A stretch of 64,000 nt of DNA from the NCBI GenBank assembly GCA_028015205.1, contig CM051516.1, positions 57,912,230-57,976,229 of the forward strand, read 5' to 3'. The notes beneath the pieces are model-generated. The model saw only the letters and a list, made by a program, of their open reading frames with translations. It was not told the DNA's origin and made no database searches. The stretch is from Mytilisepta virgata (lineage: Eukaryota > Mollusca > Bivalvia > Mytilida > Mytilidae). How positions within the stretch are numbered: position 1 is the first letter of the stretch; every line of letters starts with the position of its first letter. The position numbers and the translations under genes are program-made. Of the stretch, positions 47,146 through 58,153 are shown piece by piece.

Positions 47146-48534
47146 ATGAAGTGTCCTACCTGTCACAAGCCGTTTTCCAGAAGAGACGCCATGTTGAGAC
47201 ATCATCGTCAAATGCATGGAAGAGGAGCACCACCACCGCCGCCGCCACCACCACCGCCACCACCACCACCACATTCGCCACCGTCGACGCCTGAGCATCG
47301 TTTTCGCTTCCGACATCCTTTCACCATGATCGTGTCGGGACCTTCGTCCTGCGGCAAGACGTACTTTGTCAAAGAAATGCTGAGACGAGCACAAAGCGCG
47401 ATGACTCCCACACCAGAGAGAATTGTCTGGTTGTACAAACGATGGCAACCGCTCTATGACGAAATACGACGGGAAGTGGAACCAAGGGTGGAGTTTGTTC
47501 GCGGAATACCTTCGGACTTGGACGCCGACCATTATTTTGACACCCGCAAAAGAAACATGGTGGTATTGGACGACATGATGTCCATCAAGGACCCTCGAAT
47601 CAACGACCTCTTCACAGAAGGATCGCATCATCGGAACCTGTCGGTCGTCTCCGTTAATCAGAACCTGTACTTTGGCAAAGATCCAACTCAGAGAAGAAAC
47701 TGCCATTACCTAGTCCTCTTTAACAACCCAGTCGATCGTCAACCTATTGCCACATTGGGAAGACAGATGTATCCGCGGAATAGAGATTATCTACTAAGGG
47801 TCTTCGAACAGGCGACGAAGAATCCCCATAGTTATCTTCTAGTGGACTTAAAGGCCGATACACCAGATCATTTGAGACTGCGAGACAACATCTTGGGGAA
47901 GGGAGAGGAGGAAGAAACCGCCGACTCGAAAGACGATATGGATATTGACGAAGAAGACAGTGTCCGCGACGAATCAGACCTCTTGGCTTGCACAGATTGC
48001 GGACTAGTGTTTGTACACGCATGGGGACTTAGAGAGCATCAAGAGAGAGATTGTCAACCGCCGCGCAAACGATGTACAAAGGAGAGCAATAACGTCAAAG
48101 GAACCTACGGGTACGAGTTGGAATGTTACCTCGAAGACTTACCGGTCAGTGTGTGCTGCGCCAACGACCTTCCAGCCAAAGTCGAGAACAGACCTTGGAG
48201 TTTTGTCGTCAACACGGACGATTGCGACGGAAAAGGCATTCACTGGGTAGCGTTTCATTTTCCCAAAGACGGACCGGCCGAATTCTTCGATTCCTTTGGA
48301 CGGGCACCCGAAACCTATCACCGTCGCTTCAGAAACGTTTTGATAGTCAACGGTTCTCAATACATGTTCAACAAGGTTCGTGTGCAACCTCGAGACGGAG
48401 ACAGCTGTGGATTATATTGCGTTCGATTTATTCAGGACAGACACAAGAACTTTACCATGGAGCACATCGTCAATGAACTCTCTGCTAGAGACCCAAAACA
48501 GATCGAAGACGAATTGAAAGACTATTATCAATAA
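47146..48534 (+). CDS. Fusion of C2H2 finger, A32/FtsK-type packaging ATPase and adenain-type protease
   Basis: 462 aa in one uninterrupted frame. Residues 3-24 are a C2H2 finger (C3, C6, H19/H20, H24), followed by a proline run. The ATPase spans about 50-255: Walker A GPSSCGKT at 65-72, Walker B VVLDDMM with D142-D143, and a downstream SVVSVNQNLYF / RNCHYLVLFNNP segment typical of DNA-packaging ATPases of Polintons and NCLDV-like viruses. A second finger is C282, C285, H298, C303. The protease is about 335-462: H366 (HWVAFHF), D382 (FFDSFG), Q414 and C421 (SCGLYC). The Q-to-C spacing of seven equals that of adenovirus protease. In Polintons the two enzymes are normally separate genes that package DNA and process virion proteins. 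All catalytic residues are present. AATAAA lies at 48531 and again near 48575. Confidence 0.88.
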   Translation: MKCPTCHKPFSRRDAMLRHHRQMHGRGAPPPPPPPPPPPPPPHSPPSTPEHRFRFRHPFTMIVSGPSSCGKTYFVKEMLRRAQSAMTPTPERIVWLYKRWQPLYDEIRREVEPRVEFVRGIPSDLDADHYFDTRKRNMVVLDDMMSIKDPRINDLFTEGSHHRNLSVVSVNQNLYFGKDPTQRRNCHYLVLFNNPVDRQPIATLGRQMYPRNRDYLLRVFEQATKNPHSYLLVDLKADTPDHLRLRDNILGKGEEEETADSKDDMDIDEEDSVRDESDLLACTDCGLVFVHAWGLREHQERDCQPPRKRCTKESNNVKGTYGYELECYLEDLPVSVCCANDLPAKVENRPWSFVVNTDDCDGKGIHWVAFHFPKDGPAEFFDSFGRAPETYHRRFRNVLIVNGSQYMFNKVRVQPRDGDSCGLYCVRFIQDRHKNFTMEHIVNELSARDPKQIEDELKDYYQ

Positions 48535-48583
48535 ATCGTTGAATATAATCATGTCATGAACATGTTTTGTCATGAATAAAATA

Positions 48584-48727
48584 TCAATGCGTTTTGTTTG
48601 TTGTCGTCTTCTTCAGTTTCCCACGGTGCTTCCCCCGTTGACGTGTGTGAGGGAAACGTGCCGTACATAGTCGGCATCGGAATCCTTCAGAAGGACCCGG
48701 TGTTGGTTCGGGTGTCGGTTTAGTGGA
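48584..48727 (-). CDS. Candidate terminal exon with a zinc-finger-like motif
   Basis: On minus, the polypyrimidine tract and acceptor TTTTTTAG|TCCACT at 48729-48728 precede an open frame of 47 codons ending in TGA at 48586-48584. It contains FRCRLCTARF then two His in a basic stretch (C-x2-C ... H-x3/5-H). It converges on the ATPase-protease gene with a gap of about 50 nt. Upstream exons are not identified. It may be a relic of a lost element gene. Confidence 0.35.
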   Translation of the reverse strand, partial: STKPTPEPTPGPSEGFRCRLCTARFPHTRQRGKHRGKLKKTTTNKTH

Positions 48728-50963
48728 CTAAAAAATAAAAAAAGTATTTGATAGTGTGCCTAAAATTTTGTCGATCAAATAAAATATAAAAGATATACTT
48801 CTAATATATAAATAAACATATTCATCAAGTCACTACTCCGTTCGTCTTGGTCAAAATCATATTATCAATAATTATTTCCCTTCTAACGTATACAATCTGT
48901 GTGTATATCAAAGTTGATAAGATTATCCGATATATATTTATTTTGTTTATTTTGGTGTTCATTTAGACTTAGTATTAGTTACAAAGAGATTTAAAAAGCT
49001 CCAGTTAAATATCTAATTTGTTAAAACTGTCAATTTTCTAAGTAGACATGAAACTCTATCATTTTTGATAAATGCTCTATTCTCATCGGCAAATATCTGG
49101 CATATGCTTATAATGGTTTCACAAGTGGTTAATGATATAATTTATCATCGGATAAGATTTTATTTTTCTGATTAAAGGTTATCACCTTTTGACTTTAATT
49201 AAATGCCCTCTCACTTGTGGTAAAGATAATACTGTGGATTTAATTAGCTTCCTATTTATCAAATTTTTATTTATTTCGGATTGTCAATCAACCTCATATT
49301 GCATCTGTAGAGATGTCATGAAAAGTATTGATTATATAAAAATATATGGATTGCATATGTTTAGAATTATTTGCCTTATCTGATATTGACCATGGTGCCA
49401 CACTCCTGCACACCCATTGCAAGTGAACAAAGAAATCAGGTCTATGTCGCCAATTAAAGTCTATGTTCTTGACCGATGTAAAACGAACGCAAACACATAT
49501 TTGATAATGCATGTGCATTCGATAAGAATGAGCCACGTCAGCATTGTAAGACTCATACTCAAGACTAATTACAAATATCACATTGAAACTCCATCGTGAA
49601 AATGATGTAATCTTTTTGGTAACGTTTTTATACACTTGTGTCACTGTAACACTTATTCTTATTGGTCGTTATATAATACGAGCTTAATAATGGGTTAAAA
49701 AAATCCGGAAGTTGACATTTCCGTATTTGGTCATGCACATTCAGTCAGAAGAGTGTTTACCATATTTGGTAATGCAATGTGCATTTGATAAGAATGAGTC
49801 ACGTCAGCATTGTATGACTCATACCGAAGACTAATTACCTTATTTAGTCATAACATGCGTGATGGCTCATGGTGTAAGCATTATGTATATGACTCATACC
49901 CAAGACAAATGATTTAACCATCTTATGTGTGATGACGTGGTGTAACATTGTATGACTCATCGGTTGATAAACCTCATGCAAGTATTTTATTTATTTTAAA
50001 CTATTTGGGAAGAGCGCTTCTGATGAGTTTATAATAGACGAAACTAACGATTTCGATAAAATGTAAATCTCCCGTTAGTTATATATTTTAAGAATTGTTT
50101 AGTAAAGCATTTTTTCCTCAATTGCCTTTTTTCATAGATGGGTGTGTTGCAAATTTAATGTGGTTTTGTTTGTCGTGAGTGAATTGACAAAGTCTGTATT
50201 AACACTAAATGATCGGTTTTGAAATCAATATTTGTTTGGTTTGTTCGCTAGTATGACATCTGGTTTGAGATAGGTCAGCATGTTCTTGTAGGGGTAATTT
50301 AAGGTGAAAGATAAGCTGTACTGAGATAAAAACAAAAGTTTCCTTTGTTGCAACAGGCAGTGTCTGCTAACCCTACCGACGGCAACGGTTTTGTTTTATA
50401 TGATAGCGGGCTGTTATTAGTAAGAATATAAATCACATAATAGGATATTATCGGGGAATACATTAACCAATTTTGTTGCATCGGTTTAATCAATATTTGA
50501 TTGGTTTTAGTGTGTTTGTAATATAAGATAGGTCATGACCTAGCAGTCGAAGTTCGTTATCAGTCTAGTAGGGGTAATTTGAGGTTAAAGATCAATGCAC
50601 CGGGGTAAAACAATTGTTTAATTTGATTCTGCATTAATTGATTTTATTGTTCTATGCTCTTTAAATTCATATAGTGTAGTCTTTTGGTAAAGCACCTCTG
50701 GTTAGCCTTGAATAGACGAACTTTGTGGTGATTTTGATAACATGACAAACAGTTCGGTTCAACAGGTTTTACGGTACTCCTCTATTAAAAAAATTACTTC
50801 ATGATAATTTCTCTAAAATTACTTTTACATCTTAAACACAAACATGAAAAAAAGAGATAACAAAGTTTTCTACATTTTATTATAGTATATTCAATTCTAT
50901 ACAGTATATTCAATTCTAGACATTGGATTAACCAGTCTTTTAAAGATTGTTTATATATTTCAC
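48728..50963. promoter_or_regulatory. Non-coding right part of the element with repeated AP-1-like motifs
   Basis: No convincing gene. A repeated block (GCATTTGATAAGAATGAGTC, ACGTCAGCATTGTATGACTC, ATACC.AAGACTAATTAC) occurs at about 49508-49575 and 49781-49845, with partial copies near 49860-49910 and 49925-49965. ATGACTCAT occurs at 49814, 49889 and 49952. Another loose duplication (GGGGTAATTTRAGGTRAAAG, ATAGACGAA) lies at 50025-50320 and 50515-50740. Confidence 0.55.
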
Positions 50964-51046
50964 CATTCTGTAAAGGAGTCGGGGTTACACTCTGGACATC
51001 TTAAGAATCCCAGCTGGTTTTTGGTGGTCTGAACTGTATGAACACG
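50964..51046 (-). pseudogene. Truncated PC4-like gene (C-terminal end only)
   Basis: Read on minus, the last 26 or so codons give NQLGFLRCPECNPDSFTEW and a TGA, matching the C-terminus of the 514-963 PC4-like protein (NQLGFLSCPECNPDNFTEW) nearly residue for residue. The homology stops where the right terminal repeat begins at 51047, so the PC4 domain itself is gone. This links the two elements and shows the complete one has been rearranged at its right end. Confidence 0.82.
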
Positions 51047-51258
51047 GCGTCTTGATGACTCATAAGACTTTGTTGATCAAATAAGGACTGCGCGATGATC
51101 TAATGACTCGCGTCGGTGGCGAGGCGGATGTCCATATATAGAAAAGGGGGAGGGGCGTATGTCCATATATGGAAAGGGGGGCGGGGCATGACCATATTTG
51201 TGTGCGCCTTAACGCCTTACTTTTTTAATGGGGCTAAAAGATCCCATCCCCTACTACT
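51047..51258 (-). repeat. Right terminal inverted repeat (212 bp)
   Basis: Complement of 45668-45879 with one mismatch (near 51202). It cuts into the PC4-like gene. Confidence 0.92.
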
Positions 51259-51711
51259 AAGATTTTTGACCTTCACTGAGCTTTTATGTCGGCAAGAAAT
51301 CTTCAATAACCTAAAACCTCTGACGATACAGGAATAGCCGTCTTCCCAAATGGCACCATTTTTAGTGAAACTTAATTATCTTTTGTAGCTGATATTTATT
51401 TTTTGTACTAATAAACATTCCATATATGCCAGTCGTGAACATTTCATCAGTTATACTCAAAGCTTAAACTGTTGGAGAACGAAGTAATTACCCATGACGT
51501 TAAAGAGGAAATGAAAATGTCAAAAGGGTAAGAAGAGGGCTATACGCGATTGATATATTCCTTTGTTTTACAAAATTTCTGATTTTCATAAAAGTAAATT
51601 TTCACGTTGATAATTGCAACATAGCAGGTGGTGCCATATTATCTCTTGCCTTTTCCCTTTTTAATTGGATAAAATATATACAAATGGAATGTCTAAATGT
51701 TAAATATATAC

Positions 51712-52456
51712 CTGTTACAACTTTGGTAACGTTTTCTCGAAAAACGTTTAGATCCGATATCAAGGACTGAAATTCCAGTTGTTTTTCATGTGACTCCATA
51801 AGATCACCTGTTAATTTGTCATGAGTTATATTAAGAAAGTCAAAAATCAACTGCTTATTGTCTTCAAGTCGTTCTGGGATACTTTTGTCAAGTTCACGTG
51901 TGTAATCATTGAGGTTTAATAAAGTTACAGACAGGTATCGAACTTCAATTTTAATATCATCAAGGATACCAGAAATATTATGTTCAAAATTTTCTAGACT
52001 TTCTAATAAATGTCGTTCACACTCATTGGTGTCCCTTTTCATAATCAATATATCGGATGTAATATTATCAAAAGTTGAATTCATAATATTGAATTGTTGC
52101 TTTAGTGTTGTATTAACAACGACTAATTGTTTTTTTAGTTCGAGATTTTCATCACTTAAGCGTTGGTTTTCTCGTTCTAGCTGCTCTGATTTCTTGTTTA
52201 CGCTTATCATCATATTCTGCACGGAAACCATATCCTCCTGTAATGTTATGACATCTTTCATCAATAAATGTACATTTTTTACCATGGACATACGTATAAT
52301 TGTTTCTTGATTCAGAAGTTGTCTGAGAACATCAGAATCTTTACCGGTAGGTATGTTAAGAAGAAAATCCGTCAAATTCTGGTTTTCAGTATCAATTAGT
52401 GAAAATCCTTGTGTAACATACAGAAAAGCAACTACTCCAAACACCAATCGATACAT
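51712..52456 (-). CDS. C1q gene 4, exon 1 (signal peptide and coiled-coil stalk)
   Basis: 745 nt from the ATG at 52456 (MYRLVFG; one Met fewer than the paralogues) to the donor AACAG|GTATAT at 51711. It encodes a signal peptide, the conserved ENQNLTDFLLNIPTGKDSD block, a coiled coil and seven or so N-glycosylation sequons. The first about 70 residues are nearly identical to genes 1-3, but the coiled coil from about residue 68 on is clearly diverged, matching the divergence of exon 2 at 43166-42667. The exon phase (one extra nt) fits that exon; the joined protein would be 414 aa. The intron is 8.5 kb, of which 5.6 kb is the Polinton-like element. An in-frame upstream ATG at 52519 lies above the TATA box and is unlikely to be used. 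Confidence 0.85.
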
Positions 52457-52493
52457 CTTGGTAAAATGACAGCAAACAATTTTTGGCGCTATC

Positions 52494-52527
52494 TTATATA
52501 TACCATGTTCAATTGACAATCTATTGG
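52494..52527 (-). promoter_or_regulatory. C1q gene 4 core promoter
   Basis: TATATATAAG on minus at about 52502-52493 and CCAAT at 52527-52523. Similarity to the other promoters stops near 52550, where block B begins. Confidence 0.6.
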
Positions 52528-52825
52528 TTACCCAAAACTATCACGCCCTATATGATATTCAGTTTCTACTTGGACATAACTCTTATTACCTCTTACATAG
52601 GACTATTTGACAGACGTTAAAGTAGACACGTACTTTCAGAAATGGAGGGTCTCCTTTAATTCAGTAGATGGTTTCTATTGCACTTTTGTTAGTTTGGCAT
52701 TTGAAGTTTTCTTTAGACATATAGGGCTTTTTATTTCATTAATTTTTTAACATTAAACACAACTGATGAAACACAATTGGTTTAAATATTCATATATATA
52801 ACTGGAATCATAGAATTATACTTAA

Positions 52826-53162
52826 AAAATAACAATCCAAAGATACTGATATTAGATATAGTAAGTTTATACTATGCTGTATACGACGCATTTCAAGGAG
52901 TTACCTCTCATCAGCAGCATTAAAACCGAAACATTTGGAAGACCAACAACCAAACTTATTCCAAACAAGTAGAACCTATAACCAAAAATACCGAAATAGG
53001 AAGCCAAATTTCAGCTAAGGAGATCTACCACGTGCAATACAAGGAATGAGCCCTTAGTATTTCTATTATTTTTGAATTTTGCTAAATACTGGTAAATTCC
53101 GTAATAAATCATGAATAATCATGTCAAACAAGTCTGACGACTGGGTTGGCGAATATCCTCGG
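52826..53162. mobile_element. Unclassified insertion present only in block B
   Basis: Block A reads ATACTTAAACATACATAC (23304). In B about 335 bp separate TATACTTAA from CATACATAC. The insert contains CATTTCAAGGAGTTACCTCT and GGGTTGGCGAATATCCTCGG. No ORF, clear inverted ends or poly-A tail; any target duplication is only about 3 bp (TAA). Confidence 0.55.
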
Positions 53163-54070
53163 GGACCTAACATACATACTGTTTCTTAGTAGAAACTTAA
53201 AAAAAAAATAGTTTACAAATTATATTTACAAAGCATAAATTTGAATTATATTTGGGCATAAAAGATGAATATTTTATAGAATCTCTCTGTTGCATTGCTT
53301 AGATAATTTATTGATATTTTTAAGGTAATATTTTGAAGTCGATAAGATAGTAACCTAAACTTAAACGTCCAGATGAAAAAAATCCACTTGTATATAGAGG
53401 CTGAGAGAAGGCTATATTACATCTAACACGTGATAATGACAACATTCCATTACATTCTAATACAAACCAAACAATAAAAAAGTGAAATTTAAACACTATG
53501 AAAATTGAAATGAAAGATCATCACAAAATTTGTGAATTTCTCTTTCTTGATTGGTAATATGTCAGTATCTTCTGGGTGTGGCGTCTACATTTCTCAGCTT
53601 AGCAATACTCGTGGACATGTTTAAGTTACGCGACTTCAAAGAGAGAGCATTATTGATGAAACAGGGTTTTATCAGGGATAGACTGTTGTCAGACATTTTA
53701 CCATCATAACTGGAATTCATGAATGCTGTCGATTTCAATTGAACTCTATGACGAGATGTTATTAAATCATTTAAAGGCGTGTTACTTCTGATTATTTTCT
53801 TTAACAAATTTTTTATCAGAAGCAACGAGTCCTCAGTAGTTCTACAGTATTATTACGAAACGTTTTGAGCCATCGTCGGAACCGGTCTTGGTTTCAGACG
53901 ATGGTTTTGACCCTGTAATCTTAAATTATTTACCGTTCAAACATATTCATGGTTTCTAGCTAGCAGTTACCTTGGTGGTAATAATACTGTATTGGCTTTC
54001 ACATACATCAGAGCGATAATAGATTCTGTTTGACTGATACCCCCTGTAGCAAATGTCTAATAATACATTA

Positions 54071-54300
54071 AGATAACAAGAAAAATAAATGGAAATGGTG
54101 AGCTGTCAAAAAAGGCGTAAAACGACTAAAATGTATGAAATACACAAGTCGAACAAAACCAAATATAAAATCGTAAATAAACAACAACAAAATAAAAAGT
54201 TAACAATACCCAACGTTTCGACAAATCACGAGCATGTAAAAAATAAAAATAAAAAGTTGTTGATTCTTTGAATCCCAGAGCGAAACTGAGTCCGTACATT
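54071..54300. repeat. Pearl-like MITE, copy B (one 85-bp unit, truncated)
   Basis: The left end AAGATAACAAGAAAAATAAA and one core unit are present; the right inverted end seen in copy A is missing. Confidence 0.65.
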
Positions 54301-54614
54301 AATACTACATTTACTCTGACTTTTTATTCAGAGGAAATTATACCGTATTCGCATTTCATGAACTGATTTTGTTTAAAATATTTTGAAAATAAATCATTTC
54401 CATATTAAATTTTTTTCTGAAGCAAGTTTTTTTCTGTGGGTAATCATCTGTTTTTAAGGAACATCCATATTCAGAAAATATTAATAAGGAACATGACCAA
54501 TATCAACCTCCATCATATTTTCTTATTAACATTTTAGCTCCCATCTTTTTTCTGTTCTGATATATGTACATACGATAAAGTTGCTAATCTAACTATCCAT
54601 TTTATGCTTCATCA

Positions 54615-55112
54615 TTGGACTGAACAGCAATATAAAAGATGAATGTAACATCTATTGTGTAAGTAAATATCCCAGTAGAAGTTCCTGTGTCCTTCCTTAC
54701 ATCAAATATAACTTTGTCAAACACTAAAATTTGAATAAGGTAGTTCTTGTCCATCAGTACAAGATTCCTGTGATATCATGTTTCGTTCTTTGCACTGCCT
54801 GTTCAGCTAAACTTTCCTCACGCCATACATGGAAATCATGATAATTTCAAAACATGCTGTCTTAGCAAATGAAAAATAATAATTTTATGTTTCAATCGTA
54901 CATTTTTCATAAGTAGGCAATCTAATAGATGTGCTCTGTAAGAAATTAAATCAAATTCGTGCATGTTAGTAAGAGCTACCGAGTAACGACTTTACTGTAA
55001 GGCCATACAGCGATAAATCATGAGTTTATCTTGTGTTTATTTATATATACAATGTTCACGTGGCAATCTATTGGATACTGAACGCATCATTCAGTAACTG
55101 TAACACTCCCTT
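54615..55112 (-). pseudogene. C1q gene remnant, copy B
   Basis: C1q-exon similarity at 54615-54726 and promoter-like similarity at 55040-55112, as in copy A (25012-25515). The remnant predates the block duplication. Confidence 0.62.
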
Positions 55113-56810
55113 CTTTGACAACTTGTGTTGTGTTCAGTTTAGCTAATGAAATGCCTAGGAAAAAAATCATTATCACAATTTTCATGCAGAAGGATATCAT
55201 AACATAGTTTGGTGATTGTATGAAGAAAATAATCTACAGTAAAATAGAGGTCATTGCACGGCTGGAATTTCTCAAATATTTCATTAAGAACTGGCCGCAT
55301 TTGTGCCCCTTAATCATATTGGTCCCGATTCGAAATACCGTAACTGTATCCAGTGTCTTGAGTAGCAATACACCAGAGTATGGCGTATTTCTCAGGTTAT
55401 TCGATATTCAATAGTTACCATGACTTTCGACAAAGAGGATTACTGCTGTTACAAAAGCTTCTTAACCAGGATTAAATCAAGGATAAGTTGATGTCATCAC
55501 TTAGGAAATTTTACGGTCGTCATCACGATTTGATTGACCGTTACAGTGTTCCAATATCTAAGATAATGTTGAACCTGTTACCACTGTCATAACATTTCAT
55601 GTACCTCCACCGATCGACTTTGCTGAACTTCACGACGAGTGTCGTATACGGAGCAGGAACTGCTTACCCTTCCGGTGCACCGGAGTTCACTCCCAGTTTT
55701 TATAGGAGTTCGTGTTGTTCATTTTTTTTTTTTTTTAATTTTCAGTGTTTATTTGTTGTGCTTGTTTATTTGTCTTCCCGGGTTTGTCTGTATAATGGAT
55801 TGCGTTGCGACGGTCCTTTGTAGTTTGCATTGAGATTAAAATGCAATGAACCACCCACCAACCAACATAAATTTGTTTTATATATCAACCCATGGAAGAT
55901 TTCACCTAAAGAAACATTAGGACCAGTTGGAACTCAACTTATATTTAGGTGGTCTTTCAAAATTGTAGCCGATGACCAGGATTGCAAATCAACATGACGA
56001 CTACAACCAAACTTGTTTCACATACGACTTGCAGAAAATGTTCCTGTCTCCATCCAATGGGACCCTAAAGGATATTCTTTGAAATATCCTCGTGTCTTCA
56101 GTAAACCAGCTGAAACTAAACATGTTATTCTTTTGATGTGCAGATTTAGTCCAGCTGAGCGATACAGGTTCATTGAAGCCTGTAGTTATTTTTCAGGATG
56201 ATTGTACACATATTGAAGAACTTTATAAGGATTTCTACATTGATCAATTTTACGATAGTACGGGCTTTTGAACTTACCAACTGATTGAAATCAGATTTGG
56301 GGGTACATGATTTGTCCAGATATTGTAACCTAGAAAGTTTTCATTGATACCGGATATTTGTACATTCACTGAATATGTGATATAATGAAGTATGTACAAA
56401 TTAGAATCTTATCATTGGAAGAACTCATAAAGCAAATGTATGAGTAAAGAATCGCTTGTTAACTTATACACACGTGTAGAAAAGTTGGGTATAAGTTGCA
56501 AAGGAGTTATGTTGAGGAATTTCTAGATTCATCCTATCTAAAACCCTTGATACAGTTTTGCTTTTTTGTGACTAGGTTGGTCTTTTTTCCAAAACAAACG
56601 TCATGAGTTTAATAAGTGTTATGCACGAAACGTTAGAAGCTGCAATATGTCAATTACAAACTGTGGTGAACACTGAACGTATTTTAAGAAGCACTGCAAA
56701 GGTTGAAACCACTGATTTCATAGGATATATGACTTTAAGCGTGTTGGAAAATATTGAGCCAACTGAAACCAACTTTTGTAGAGATTTAATTTGGGTTTCC
56801 TCTTTAGAGT
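55113..56810. other. Intergenic DNA of block B, no gene seen
   Basis: Paralogous to 25.5-27.1 kb, with the dispersed GTATACGGAGCAGGAACTGC repeat at about 55645-55830. Confidence 0.45.
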
Positions 56811-56821
56811 TTAATCAGATG

Positions 56822-57081
56822 TTTGTTTTGTATAATTGGGGTTTCACGCCGTTCTCAGCACATTTGGCTATTTCGCAGCGGCCAGTTTTTATTGGTGGAG
56901 GAAGCCGGAGTACTCGGAGAGAACCAACGACCTTCGGTAGAAAAATTAACAATCAATTAAGATCGGAGTTCAAAACACCTCGTCTCAGGTGAGATTCGAA
57001 CGCACAACCTCTGTGTTGACAGGCTAGTGATCATTAGTAGTCATGACGAACTACCTAGAACACTCGGCCACCGAGGCTCCC
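56822..57081 (-). mobile_element. tRNA-derived SINE (Leu/Ser-like head), copy B
   Basis: Target duplication TTAATCAGATG at 56811-56821 and 57082-57092. Same insertion as 27155-27414, inherited through the block duplication. Confidence 0.8.
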
Positions 57082-58153
57082 TTAATCAGATGACTCAAAT
57101 CCCCACCAAGAAGGCTGCCACAACAAACCAAGTCTAACGTAAGATATTCATTAAATATCGCCTAGTCAAAAACATTTAAGCCAGGTAAAACCAAAACTGG
57201 AAGCAAGTATTCCTGGCAAATTAAATCCAGGCGAGCCATACAGGCTTCTTGAAGTCGTCTCTACTGTTTGATTTATCTGGTCCAATAGTTTGGGTGAACT
57301 GTGTATCATTATTTGGAATCTGTCCATTTTCACATTTTGATCTTCTCTTGAACCACTTGGCCAACAAGGAGCAAACTGACGAGTCGTACAGCGACGAAAT
57401 GTCCACACCCTGTGCATAAAAATTGGTATCGAAGAATTTATTATGCAATATAGTCATCGGAATTTTTAGGTCATTTGATATTTTGAAACCCTGTCAAAAA
57501 TGTATTTATTTTTCATATGTTTTAAGGCTTTATACCTTAAAAAATGACATTAACTGTTGAATTAAGCCACAGTTTCGATATTAATGATTTAAGGATTTAC
57601 AAAATCTTATAGACATGTCAAGCAGTAAGATGACCTCAAGTTGTGACAGCGACATGTTAAAATATATTATTAATAACAGGAAACCGACATGTTCTGTACC
57701 AGTGCTGTTTATTTTCATCTAATTTCCACAATGTCTGTTTACCATGGAAAATATTTAGATGTAAGTGTCTGAAAAAACAACAAACCAGTTTTCAAAAATT
57801 TATAAGATTTTTATCAGAATTTTACGACTTCACCTTGCCTATGTCGGTTTTAAAAGTTTCTTCGAACTAATATTTGTATATTATATTTGTTTTTACTGAC
57901 TGTAAATAAATTTTACCTATACTTACTTTGATTTTGATTATTTTTAAAATAATTTCTCTTCGAAAATATAACAGAAAGTACTCAAAAATTATCTTACTGT
58001 TTCTAAAATAAAAGCATCCAAAGGGTAAAAAAAATATCAACAGCGTTTCCAGATATATGATATTTTTATATTTTATCTGATTTAAATTGAAATTATTGAA
58101 TTTTAACCGATCTTACTGATTTCTTGGTAATTTGTCATATCTAACACTTTGTG

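Larger units (their letters stand above)
45668..51258. mobile_element. Complete 5.6-kb Polinton/adintovirus-like element, internally reduced
   Basis: The 212-bp terminal inverted repeats (45668-45879 and 51047-51258) differ at one base, start 5'-AG and are flanked by a probable 6-bp duplication; these are Polinton/Maverick hallmarks. Plus-strand genes: CARD-like, TBP-like, a 150-aa unknown, and a zinc-finger/packaging-ATPase/protease fusion. On minus are a possible zinc-finger exon and a PC4 remnant. There is no PolB, integrase or recognisable capsid gene, and it is far shorter than the usual 15-20 kb. The coding part is clearly more GC-rich than the host intron. It lies in the intron of C1q gene 4. 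It is either a deletion derivative mobilised in trans or a minimal virus-like element; the sequence alone cannot decide. Confidence 0.85.

Noticed and set aside
47140..47706. Long minus-strand ORF opposite the ATPase-protease gene
   Set aside because: It is the antisense shadow of the fusion gene; the Trp/Arg-rich run mirrors the proline codons.
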